From Caldilineaceae bacterium (GTDB lineage: Bacteria; Chloroflexota; Anaerolineae; Caldilineales; Caldilineaceae): DNA of 33,047 bases. The stretch is taken from assembly GCA_026989655.1 (NCBI GenBank), contig JALSIX010000010.1, positions 1-33,047 on the forward strand, written 5' to 3'. The notes under the pieces were generated by a model, which worked only from the letters and a program-made list of their open reading frames with translations, ran no database searches and was not told where the DNA came from. Made by a program: the position numbers and the translations under genes. Shown piece by piece: positions 1 to 7,305 of this stretch. Positions within the stretch are counted from its first letter, which is position 1. Each line of letters opens with the position of its first letter.

Positions 1-241
1 TTTCGGATGAGAAATCCACTCCCCACACGTCACAGCCTTGCTGGAGAAAGCGAGCAGCCAAGTTGCCAGTGCCGATGCCAAGATCGAGCACCCGCAGGCC
101 TGGCTTAACATTGGACGAGCTGAGCATGGTGTCCAGTACCTTGTTGTAGCCCGTGAAAGGGAAGGTGCCCTCACTCTGGGGGACGGTGCTGTCGTAATGC
201 GATGCCCAGTTGTCAAAGAGTTGGTCACGACGCTGTTGCAT
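1..241 (-). CDS. Class I SAM-dependent methyltransferase, N-terminal part (cut by window edge)
   Basis: Reading the minus strand from an ATG at 241-239, about 80 residues are present before the window ends. They contain an FDNWASHYDST segment followed by the SAM-binding motif I, VLDLGIGTGNLA, and the start of motif II (VWGVDFSSE). This arrangement, a short FxxWAxxYD lead and then a glycine-rich loop, resembles small YrrT-type methyltransferases; the methyl acceptor cannot be told. The start is chosen because the ATG is preceded by GGAAGAGG; the frame stays open further upstream, with possible TTG and GTG starts, so a 10-15 residue longer N terminus is possible. It lies downstream of the GNAT remnant and the amine oxidase on the same strand, in an AT-richer stretch than the rest of the window. 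The C-terminal catalytic part is outside the window. Confidence 0.7.
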   Translation of the reverse strand, partial: MQQRRDQLFDNWASHYDSTVPQSEGTFPFTGYNKVLDTMLSSSNVKPGLRVLDLGIGTGNLAARFLQQGCDVWGVDFSSE

Positions 242-300
242 GACCTCTTCCACACTCCACTTGTAGGCTTGCGGACTCAATGGGGCACGAGGTGAGGGGC

Positions 301-346
301 AACCCGGCGCGGCCGCGGAGGATGTCCGCTTCCGAGACGTGCAAGT
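301..346. repeat. Imperfect copy of a GAAGCGGACA...CTCCGCGGC element
   Basis: The minus strand here carries GGAAGCGGACATCCTCCGCGG. A related string, GAAGCGGACACCGCTCCGCGG, occurs on the minus strand at about 2205-2227. The two copies bracket the AT-richer segment with the methyltransferase, GNAT remnant and amine oxidase. The similarity is short and imperfect, so this could be chance in a GC-rich genome or a decayed interspersed repeat. Confidence 0.25.
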
Positions 347-424
347 CGAACAGGAAGACACGCAAGCCGGCGGCACTCTGTCAAGGGTTCCTTCTCTGCT
401 CCTGCATGGCTGCCCAGGGGTTCA

Positions 425-758
425 TCACAGCCCCAGCTCCAACGTCAAACTCTTGGGAACAAAGCCCGTCTTCCGGTAGAATACAACGGCCCTCTCGTTC
501 GCCACATACGCGGTCCCTTTCATCCTCTCCACACCCTGCTCTCTCGCCCACTCCAAGAACCTCTGCGCCAGTTGCCGACCCACCCCCTGACTTCGATACG
601 CTTCTTCCACGTACAGGCTCTCCAGTTCGGCCATCTTCACCGGGCGCAAGGTGGAGCTGCGTCTCAAGTACCCGACCAGGTAACCGATCGCCTTCCCTTT
701 CAGCTTCGGCCAGCAAACCGATGCTCAGCAATTCACGAATTCGTAGCGGAGTCGGCAT
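425..758 (-). pseudogene. GNAT acetyltransferase remnant (frameshifted, N-terminus missing)
   Basis: The minus-strand frame ending at 425 encodes a convincing C-terminal half of a GNAT N-acetyltransferase. It reads KAIGYLVGYLRRSS (beta 3/4), then the acetyl-CoA loop YRSQGVGRQLAQRF, and ends with motif B, NERAVVFYRKTGF. Upstream the frame meets a TGA at about 712-714. The expected preceding residues (RELLSIGLLAEAE) lie in another frame, so a frameshift around 690-700 is likely. No recognisable first 50-60 residues exist upstream. A TTG at 667 could start an 80-residue protein, but that would lack half of the fold. I therefore call it a decayed gene; a sequencing error would be the alternative. 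Confidence 0.6.
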
Positions 759-914
759 CCTCAGATGCCGATTCCAGAGGGGCGATGCCGCATCGGAGGA
801 TGCTCACTCCTCGGTTTGGCTCAAATCGTGAATTGCTCCTTCTCAAATGCTCGTTTGGTTGCAAGATCCCCGTATCTTGATGCGGGTACGTACCCTATTT
901 TCTTTGCACGCAAT

Positions 915-2105
915 CTATTTCTTTACACGGAAGAGGTCACGTGGTATTCCTCGGGGCCAGCGTCCGTCCATGGCCAATTCTGCCACCATCCGTCCTATCG
1001 CATCCGAGCTCTTGGCACCGCTGCCATGAGCACCAGTGGCCACATAGGTACGCTCCGTTACCTGGTCGATGATTGGATACTTGTTGGGCGTGCGGGTCAG
1101 AATGCACCGTTTCGTTTGGAATGAAAGAAAATCAACATCAGGAAGAATCGTTCGTAAAACCCGTTCCATGTCCGCCAAATAAGCGTCGCTGTTCCCATGG
1201 CGAAACCAATCTTGGATCTCGGCTAAACTGTTTGGATTGTAATCGCCAGGAGTATTGGCGCCCATCTTTATGTAGAAGTTGCCATCTCCATAACGAACTG
1301 GCGGAGCCATATAGATATCTCGAAGCACGGGATCATCTATCGTGTAGACCAAGGCGGGCATCCCCCTGAGTCGTGTCGCTTCCGAAGGTGACACCTGCCC
1401 TAAAACGATTATCTCGGTCTCTGCATAGCATGGGAGTTTGTCGGGAAATAGGTTGAAGCAATTGGTAAAAGCGCCTACGGTGACAATGGCTTTGCGAGCT
1501 CGATAGCGCTTACCTGTCCGCGTTTCGATCTGCACCCGGTCACGGTTCTCAGCCACATCCACAACGATCTCCGGGATGATGGTCGCCCCTTGCTGTTGGG
1601 CAATCACGTTCTGTGCCCGTAGCATGGCGCGCGGGTCAATCAGTCCGGCTGGAGCGGGCTCGTGGATGATCCAGTGTGTGTCGGGAAATTCAAAGTACGG
1701 AAAGTGCTCGCGCCAGGATGGATCTCCTTCTCCATAGTAGGTGTGTGGGATATTCAAGGTACGTGCAATTTCACGGGGTGATTCCAGGTTATTGTCCTCT
1801 ACCCTGTCTGAATTGACAATCAGACAACCAATGGGCTCATAGAATGGGATGCCCGACCGTTCCTCCAGCATTCGGTAATTGTCCATGGCCCATTGCCCAA
1901 TCTTTGACCGGATTACGGAACGGCCGATAGCCCGCACCAGTCGTCGTTCATCGTAATGGCTGGCATAAACGCCATCGTGGGTTCGTTCATCTTTGGGCTC
2001 ATCAGGGCCTATCACGGCGACATCTTTGCTTCGCTGACTCAAATAGCGAGTGGTGGCACTCCCAAATAGGCCATTGCCTATCACAATGTATTCAAAATCT
2101 GTCAT
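915..2105 (-). CDS. FAD-dependent oxidoreductase, DAO / monomeric sarcosine oxidase-like
   Basis: This 396-residue protein starts at ATG 2105, with AGGAGAG eight bases upstream. The N terminus has the dinucleotide-binding motif G10-N-G-L-F-G15. The middle (about residues 60-300) is a DAO-type substrate domain. Near the C terminus, RCILTRTPNKYPIIDQ is followed by VATGAHGSGAKSSDAIG, the flavin-contacting end of the fold. Cys334 in the RCILTRTP segment sits where monomeric sarcosine oxidases and N-methyltryptophan oxidases attach FAD covalently (family knowledge), so a cysteinyl-FAD is plausible. The likely reaction is oxidation of a secondary amine or amino acid with H2O2 release; the substrate is unknown. 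It is the upstream gene of the AT-richer minus-strand group. Confidence 0.8.
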   Translation of the reverse strand: MTDFEYIVIGNGLFGSATTRYLSQRSKDVAVIGPDEPKDERTHDGVYASHYDERRLVRAIGRSVIRSKIGQWAMDNYRMLEERSGIPFYEPIGCLIVNSDRVEDNNLESPREIARTLNIPHTYYGEGDPSWREHFPYFEFPDTHWIIHEPAPAGLIDPRAMLRAQNVIAQQQGATIIPEIVVDVAENRDRVQIETRTGKRYRARKAIVTVGAFTNCFNLFPDKLPCYAETEIIVLGQVSPSEATRLRGMPALVYTIDDPVLRDIYMAPPVRYGDGNFYIKMGANTPGDYNPNSLAEIQDWFRHGNSDAYLADMERVLRTILPDVDFLSFQTKRCILTRTPNKYPIIDQVTERTYVATGAHGSGAKSSDAIGRMVAELAMDGRWPRGIPRDLFRVKK

Positions 2106-2426
2106 GGGTACTCTCCTATACGATGGGCCAAGGCGTGCCACGCCCAGGGGATTTCCCAAGGAGATGCTAGCATAGGAGGCTTTCGTTTGCCTAATGGGGT
2201 GCAGCCGCGGAGCGGTGTCCGCTTCTGCGCGCCAGGCCGCCCAAGTACCTGCCCACGGTCCTCTCCAGGGACGAGCCCGATCTGCATCCGCGCCATGCAG
2301 CGGGGCCCCTTGGGCGTGCCCCGCCCCACACCCAGCCGAAGACGGCCTCCCGGAACTCCACAGCCTCCAGGCTCCCCCCGGGCCGGTCCCCCGTCTGCCC
2401 ACCCTCCCATCGCCCTCGTCCCCCAT
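2106..2426. other. Intergenic region, no gene supported
   Basis: About 320 bases separate the amine oxidase start from the promoter of the regulator. Base composition changes inside it from moderate GC (to about 2200) to the very high GC of the rest. Open frames exist on both strands, but none has a ribosome-binding site plus recognisable protein motifs. The minus strand at about 2200-2230 carries the GAAGCGGACA...CCGCGGCTGCACC string that partly matches copies near 301-346 and 32372-32384. A decayed gene cannot be excluded. Confidence 0.5.
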
Positions 2427-2455
2427 TTGACATCCTCCCGCCGGGGGTGTACAAT
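2427..2455 (+). promoter_or_regulatory. Sigma-70-type promoter of the metal regulator operon
   Basis: A perfect -35 TTGACA (2427-2432), a 17-base spacer and -10 TACAAT (2450-2455) face the regulator gene. Transcription would begin near 2462, right at the palindrome that follows. This also rules out the GTG at 2447 as a start codon. Confidence 0.8.
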
Positions 2456-2462
2456 GGTCCGT

Positions 2463-2483
2463 ACATTAGAACGGATCTAATGT
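2463..2483. promoter_or_regulatory. Palindromic operator (Fur/PerR-box-like)
   Basis: ACATTAGA, five bases (ACGGA) and TCTAATGT form a perfect 8-bp inverted repeat over 21 bp. It is AT-rich within very GC-rich DNA and covers the predicted transcription start. Position and symmetry fit autorepression by the Fur-family protein encoded 70 bases downstream. The sequence is not the classical Fur or PerR box, so assignment to this protein is inference. Confidence 0.7.
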
Positions 2484-2551
2484 GTGGGCGTCGGGCCGCT
2501 GCCGGAACGGGGAGGCCGGATCAGCGCCCACACCCATCCCCCGAGGACCCC

Positions 2552-3070
2552 ATGGCCGCCATCCCGCCGCGAGCCTCGAACCATCTGTTGGACACCCTCC
2601 GCCGGGCCGGGCTGCGCATCACCCGGCAGCGGCGGGCCGTCTGCGAGTACCTGGCCCAGGCCCAGGAACACCCCACCCCGGCCCAGGTGTACCAGGCCGT
2701 CCGGCAACGCCACCCCAACATCAGCCGGGCCACGGTCTACAACACCCTGAACACCCTCCGGGACCTGGGGGCCATCGTGGAGATCGGCCTGGGCAGCGCC
2801 CACACCCACTACGAGACCCGCCCCCATCCCCATGTGAACGTCATCTGCCTGCGCTGCAGCCGGGTGATGGACTTCGACGGCGGGCTGCCCCTCGAGCAGC
2901 TCCACCACACCGTCCAGGAGGCCCTGGGCGTCCAGCCCGTCACCACCCAGGTCCAGGTCTTTGCCTTCTGTCCCGAGTGCCAGGCCGCCCGAGCCCAGGA
3001 GATCCGTGCCCAGGCCCGCTCCCGGAATCCCCGTTTCCCAACGCACTTCCAGGAGGACCCCCGAACATGA
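2552..3070 (+). CDS. Fur/PerR-family metalloregulator
   Basis: A 172-residue protein with an N-terminal winged helix (about residues 8-80, recognition region ISRATVYNTLNTL) and a C-terminal dimerisation domain. Two CxxC pairs, C99/C102 and C140/C143, are the structural zinc site. Aligned to Bacillus PerR by spacing, the regulatory ligands would be H40 (H37), E88 (D85), H94 (H91), N96 (H93) and D107 (D104). Asp104 is thus kept, but two positions differ. The ATG at 2552 follows GAGGA and gives the normal family length; longer frames upstream would overlap the promoter. The stop overlaps the ATPase start as ATGA, implying translational coupling. It likely senses Fe(II), Mn(II), Co(II) or peroxide and represses its own operon through the 2463-2483 palindrome. 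Confidence 0.85.
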   Translation: MAAIPPRASNHLLDTLRRAGLRITRQRRAVCEYLAQAQEHPTPAQVYQAVRQRHPNISRATVYNTLNTLRDLGAIVEIGLGSAHTHYETRPHPHVNVICLRCSRVMDFDGGLPLEQLHHTVQEALGVQPVTTQVQVFAFCPECQAARAQEIRAQARSRNPRFPTHFQEDPRT

Positions 3071-5136
3071 CCACCCGTTCCCTGCACCCTGTGGCGGAGA
3101 CCTCGGGGGCTGCCGCTCCGACCGTGCGCGCGGCCCCCTCCCTGTGGCAGTCCCTCTGGACCCGGCAGTTCTGGCAGGAGAACCCGGAACTCCTCCTGGC
3201 CCTCGTCACCCTGGTGGCCCTGGTGGTGGGATGGCTGGGAGGGGATGTCACCGGATGGCTCCCCGGCTGGCTGGTGGCCCTCTGCGCGGGGGTCGCCTTC
3301 CTGGCCGGGGGCATCACCGGAACCCGGGAGGCCCTGGCCGAGCTCCGCCACGGCCGCCTGGACATCGACTTCCTCATGGTCACCGCGGCCCTGGGCGCGG
3401 CCGCCATCGGCGAATGGGAGGAAGGGGCCCTGCTCCTCTTCCTCTTCACCCTCAGCGGCGCGCTGGAGGAGTTCGCCATGGGGCGCACCCGCCAGGCCAT
3501 CGAGGCCCTCATGGACCTGCGGCCCGACACGGCCCGGGTCCGCCGAGACGGCCAGGTGGTGGAGATCCCCGTGGACCAGGTCCCCGTCGGGGCCGTGGTC
3601 CTGGTCCGTCCAGGGGAGCGTTTTCCCGTGGACGGGGTGGTGGTCAAGGGCACCACCACCGTGGACCAGAGCCCCATCACCGGCGAGAGCGTCCCCGTCT
3701 ACAAGGAGCCCGGCGACGAGGTCTTCGCGGCCACCATCAACGGCAGCGGCGCCCTGGAGATCCGGGTCACCCGGCCGGCCGGGGAGAGCACCCTGGCCAA
3801 GATCATCCAGCTGGTCCAGCAGGCCCAGGAGCATGCCGCGCCCACCCAGCAGTTCATCGACCGTTTCAGCCAGCCCTACACCCTGGCCGTCATCGGCGCC
3901 ACCCTGCTGGCCATCGCCGTGCCCCAGGTGCTGGGTCTGGAGCCTTTCAGCGAGACCATCTACCGGGCCATGACCCTTCTGGTGGTGGCCAGCCCCTGTG
4001 CCCTGATCATCAGCACCCCGGCCAGCATCCTGAGCGCCATCGCGGCCGCGGCCCGGGGCGGCGTCCTCTTCAAGGGGGGCGCCTATCTGGAGGCCGCGGC
4101 CGTGCTGGATATCATGGCCTTCGACAAGACCGGCACCCTGACCTACGGCAAGCCCGTGCTCACCGACGTCCGCCCCCTGAACCGGTACACCGAGGAGGAG
4201 GTGATCCGCCTCGCGGCCGGGGCCGAGAGCCTCAGCGAGCACCCCATCGGCCAGGCCGTGGTGGACGCGGCCCGGCAGCGGGGGATCTCCTTCCAGGAGC
4301 CCACGGAGTTCCGGGCCATCGCCGGCCACGGCGTCCAGGCCATCTACCACCGGGGCGACCACCGGGAGATCATCTACATCGGCAACGAACGCCTCTTCAT
4401 GAGCGAGCAGATGGACCTCTCCCCGGCCATCCGGATGATCGGCCAGGCCTTGCAAAAACAGGGCAAAACCGCTATGCTCGTGGTGCGCCGGAGCACGGTG
4501 GCCGATACCCTGGGCGAGGACCGGGACTGGGAGGTCGTCGGCTACCTGGCCGTGGCCGACACCCTTCGCCAGGGCGCGCCCCAGGCCGTCCGGCGCCTGC
4601 GGGAGCTGGGCGTCCGTCGGGTGGTGATGATCACCGGGGACAACCGGAACGTGGCCGAGAACATCGCCCGCCAGGTGGGCATCCCATCGGAGGACGTCTA
4701 CGCAGAGCTCCTGCCCGAGCAGAAGGTGGAGGTGGTGTGCCGGTTGGTGGAGGAGGGGCAGGTGGGCATGGTGGGCGACGGCGTCAACGACGCGCCGGCC
4801 CTGGCCACCGCCCACGTGGGCATCGCCATGGGCGCCGCAGGCACAGACGTGGCCCTGGAGACCGCGGACGTGGTCCTCATGGCCGACGACCTGGGCAAGC
4901 TGCCCTTCGCCATCGAGCTCAGCCGACGGGCCCAGGCCATTGTCCGCCAGAACATCGCCTTCTCCGTAGGGGTCATCGCGGTCCTCATCTTCCTCACCAT
5001 CGGGGTGCCCCTGCTCCTGCCGGGCTTTCGCATGCCCCTGCCCCTGGGCGTGGTGGGCCACGAGGGCAGCACCCTCATCGTGGTGACCAACGGCCTGCGC
5101 ATGCTGGCCCTCCGCCCCCGACCGCTGGAGGTGTGA
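3067..5136 (+). CDS. P1B-4-type metal-efflux ATPase (PfeT/CtpD/CoaT-like)
   Basis: A 689-residue P-type ATPase. The order is: hydrophobic N terminus without a CxxC metal-binding domain, actuator with SPITGESVP, SPC motif in a membrane helix (S309-P310-C311), phosphorylation site D353-K-T-G-T, the SEHPIG nucleotide-binding motif, GDGVNDAPAL hinge, and H665-E-G-S-T in the last membrane segment. SPC combined with HEGxT defines subgroup P1B-4, whose members export Fe(II), Co(II) or Zn(II). In Bacillus the P1B-4 pump PfeT is controlled by PerR, and in Listeria FrvA by Fur. The coupling here to a Fur/PerR homologue therefore suggests ferrous iron or cobalt efflux from the cytoplasm. Start and upstream stop overlap by ATGA. 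Confidence 0.9.
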   Translation: MTTRSLHPVAETSGAAAPTVRAAPSLWQSLWTRQFWQENPELLLALVTLVALVVGWLGGDVTGWLPGWLVALCAGVAFLAGGITGTREALAELRHGRLDIDFLMVTAALGAAAIGEWEEGALLLFLFTLSGALEEFAMGRTRQAIEALMDLRPDTARVRRDGQVVEIPVDQVPVGAVVLVRPGERFPVDGVVVKGTTTVDQSPITGESVPVYKEPGDEVFAATINGSGALEIRVTRPAGESTLAKIIQLVQQAQEHAAPTQQFIDRFSQPYTLAVIGATLLAIAVPQVLGLEPFSETIYRAMTLLVVASPCALIISTPASILSAIAAAARGGVLFKGGAYLEAAAVLDIMAFDKTGTLTYGKPVLTDVRPLNRYTEEEVIRLAAGAESLSEHPIGQAVVDAARQRGISFQEPTEFRAIAGHGVQAIYHRGDHREIIYIGNERLFMSEQMDLSPAIRMIGQALQKQGKTAMLVVRRSTVADTLGEDRDWEVVGYLAVADTLRQGAPQAVRRLRELGVRRVVMITGDNRNVAENIARQVGIPSEDVYAELLPEQKVEVVCRLVEEGQVGMVGDGVNDAPALATAHVGIAMGAAGTDVALETADVVLMADDLGKLPFAIELSRRAQAIVRQNIAFSVGVIAVLIFLTIGVPLLLPGFRMPLPLGVVGHEGSTLIVVTNGLRMLALRPRPLEV

Positions 5137-5140
5137 TCCG

Positions 5141-6082
5141 GTGTCCGAGTGCGTTGTGGGCGTGGACGGCGGCGGCACCAAGACCGCCGTGGTGGTCATG
5201 GCCCCCTCCGGCCATCTCCTGGGCCACAGCGTGGTGGGCTCCACCAACTGGAACAGCGTGGGCACGGAGGCGGCCCGCACCCATCTGGCCCTGGGCCTGG
5301 AGGAGGCCCTGCGCCTTGCCCAGTGTGCTCCCTCCCAGGTCCGGGGGATCTGTGTGGGCGCGGCCGGGGTGGACCGCCCCCGGGACCGGGAACGCCTGTT
5401 GCACTGGCTGGCGGAGATCCTGCCCGGGGTGCCCGCCCTGGTCTACAACGACGCGGTCATCGCCCTGGCCGCAGGCACCCAGGGGAACCTCTACGGGGTG
5501 GTCCTCATCAGCGGCACGGGCATGATCGTCTACGGGTTCAACCGAGACGGCCAGGAGGCCCGGGCCGGCGGCTGGGGAGCCCTGTTGGGGGACGAGGGCA
5601 GCGGCTACGCGCTGGGCGCGGCCGCGCTCAAGGCCGTCACCTGGGCCGCGGACGGCCGGGGCCCCGAGACCGCGTTGGCCCCCGCGGTGTTGGCTCGCCT
5701 GGGCCTGGACACCGTGGAGGACCTGATCGACTGGGCCTACCAGGACATGGCCTGGGAACGGTTCGCCAACCTGGCCCCAGTGGCCGTGACCTGCGCCGCG
5801 GAGGGCGATCCCGTGGCCGAGGCGATCCTGGACGCGGGCGCGGAGGGCCTGGCCGTGGCCGTGGACGCGGTGATCCGCCGGCTGGGCCTCCGGGATGAGG
5901 CCTTCCCCCTGATCCTGGCCGGGGGCACCCTCCGCAGCCCGGCCTACGCCGAACGCGTCCGAGCCCGGCTGCTCCAGGTGGCGCCCGGGGCAACCGTCCA
6001 GCCCCTGGAGCGGGAGCCCGCAGAGGGGGCCGCCTGGCTGGCCCTCCAGCGTTGGATGCCCCCCTCGCCCACCCGAGCCTAG
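5141..6082 (+). CDS. BadF/BadG/BcrA/BcrD-type ATPase, N-acetylglucosamine kinase-like
   Basis: A 313-residue ASKHA-fold kinase. It opens with the phosphate-1 loop GVDGGGTKTAVVV. Residues around 120-160 carry SGTGMIVYGF and GGWGALLGDEGSGYALG, the pattern of the COG2971 kinases (GlcNAc kinase, MurK). The expected role is ATP phosphorylation of GlcNAc, MurNAc or glucosamine in the cytoplasm; the exact sugar cannot be read. The start is GTG 5141, seven bases after GGAGGTG, which overlaps the ATPase stop. Only four bases separate the genes, so they share a transcript. The partner genes downstream act on D-amino acids, which favours a peptidoglycan-salvage role (inference). Confidence 0.75.
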   Translation: MSECVVGVDGGGTKTAVVVMAPSGHLLGHSVVGSTNWNSVGTEAARTHLALGLEEALRLAQCAPSQVRGICVGAAGVDRPRDRERLLHWLAEILPGVPALVYNDAVIALAAGTQGNLYGVVLISGTGMIVYGFNRDGQEARAGGWGALLGDEGSGYALGAAALKAVTWAADGRGPETALAPAVLARLGLDTVEDLIDWAYQDMAWERFANLAPVAVTCAAEGDPVAEAILDAGAEGLAVAVDAVIRRLGLRDEAFPLILAGGTLRSPAYAERVRARLLQVAPGATVQPLEREPAEGAAWLALQRWMPPSPTRA

Positions 6083-6094
6083 GAGCGCCCCCCC

Positions 6095-7147
6095 ATGCAG
6101 ATCCAGGACCTGGAGACCCCGGTGGCCGTGGTGGATCTGGACCGTCTGCAGGCGAACATCCGCCGCCTGCAGACCTACCTGGACCTCCACGGCCTGGCCA
6201 ATCGTCCCCACATCAAGACCCACAAGATCCCGGAGATCGCCCACATGCAGTTGGAGGCCGGGGCCACGGGCATCACCTGCCAGAAGCTGGGGGAGGCCGA
6301 GATCATGGTGGCCGCCGGCATCCGGGAGATCTTCCTGCCCTACAACCTTCTGGGACCCGCCAAGCTGGAGCGGCTCATGCACCTGACCCGCCGGGCCCGG
6401 ATCCGGGTCACCGCGGACGCGGAGACGGTGGTGCAGGGCTACGCAGAGGCCGCCCGGGCCGAGGGCACTGTCCTGCCCGTGCTGGTGGAGTTCGACACCG
6501 GGACCGGCCGCTGCGGCGTCCAAAGCCCCCAGGAGGCCGCGGACCTGGCCCAGACCATCGCGGGCCACCGCTCCCTCCACTTCGCCGGCCTCATGACCTA
6601 TCCCTTCAACGACCAGACCGGCGAGTTCGTGGCCGCGACCCGTCGCCTGCTGGAGGCCCAGGGCCTGCCCCTGGAGACGGTGAGCATCGGCGGCACCCCC
6701 GCCATGTGGCAGGCCCACACCGTGTCCGGCGCGACCGAGCATCGGGCCGGCACCTATGTCTACGGCGACCGCAACACGGTCCTCGCGGGGGCCATGACCC
6801 TGGAGGCCTGCGCGTTCCACATCCGCACCACAGTGGTCAGCCGGCCTACCCCGGAACGGGCCATCCTGGACGCGGGCAGCAAGGTCCTCTCCTCGGATCC
6901 GGCCCGGGGCGGCTCGGGTTACGGCCAGCTCCTGGAGTACCCGGACGCGGTCCTCTACAACCTCTCCGAGGAACACGGATGGGTGGATGTATCCCGCTGC
7001 GATCCCCGGCCCCAGATCGGAGAGGTGGTCACCGTGCTGCCCAACCACGTGTGCGTGGTGACGAACCTCCTGAACCAGGTGGTGGGCCACCGGCGGGGCG
7101 AGGTGGAGGTGGTCTGGCCGGTGTTGGCCCGCGGGATGGTGCAGTGA
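6095..7147 (+). CDS. D-threonine aldolase / D-serine dehydratase-like PLP enzyme (fold type III)
   Basis: A 350-residue protein with an alanine-racemase-type TIM barrel. The N terminus TPVAVVDLDRLQANIRR leads to RPHIKTHK, whose K41 should form the PLP Schiff base. The motif GGTPAMW lies in the barrel. In the C-terminal beta domain PNHVC contains H318 and C320, the pair that binds the metal in eukaryotic-type D-serine dehydratases. The reaction would be either D-threonine/D-3-hydroxyamino-acid cleavage or D-serine deamination; motifs do not separate them. AGGAGC sits eight bases before the ATG and overlaps the kinase stop, so it is operonic. Confidence 0.8.
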   Translation: MQIQDLETPVAVVDLDRLQANIRRLQTYLDLHGLANRPHIKTHKIPEIAHMQLEAGATGITCQKLGEAEIMVAAGIREIFLPYNLLGPAKLERLMHLTRRARIRVTADAETVVQGYAEAARAEGTVLPVLVEFDTGTGRCGVQSPQEAADLAQTIAGHRSLHFAGLMTYPFNDQTGEFVAATRRLLEAQGLPLETVSIGGTPAMWQAHTVSGATEHRAGTYVYGDRNTVLAGAMTLEACAFHIRTTVVSRPTPERAILDAGSKVLSSDPARGGSGYGQLLEYPDAVLYNLSEEHGWVDVSRCDPRPQIGEVVTVLPNHVCVVTNLLNQVVGHRRGEVEVVWPVLARGMVQ

Positions 7148-7305
7148 GGCACCGGCCCGGCCCTACCCACTCCGGGGCAGCTTCTCCACCCGCTGGAAAC
7201 CCTCCGGGGGAGGGCCACTGGACCCAGACAGGGTCAGGAACAGGAAGGGGGGCGAGGCGAGACCCCATGGCCCCCCTGCCAACGACTCCAGGAGATCCCA
7301 CCGCC

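Noticed and set aside
712-714. In-frame TGA in the GNAT remnant as selenocysteine
   Set aside because: No selenocysteine insertion hairpin is evident and the family does not use it; the upstream codons match the family only in another frame.
2447-2551. Longer N terminus of the Fur-family protein from GTG 2447
   Set aside because: The codon lies inside the -10 box and upstream of the predicted transcript start; the ATG at 2552 gives normal family length and has a ribosome-binding site.
2809-5280. Very long open frame antisense to the regulator and ATPase genes
   Set aside because: It mirrors the GC-rich third positions of well-identified genes, has low-complexity Gly/His/Asp composition and no motif. 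Similar antisense frames over the nuo block, the importer and the surface protein were rejected for the same reason.
7148-7305. Separate promoter or gene between the PLP enzyme and the racemase
   Set aside because: No -10/-35 pair and no frame with a ribosome-binding site were found in these 158 bases.
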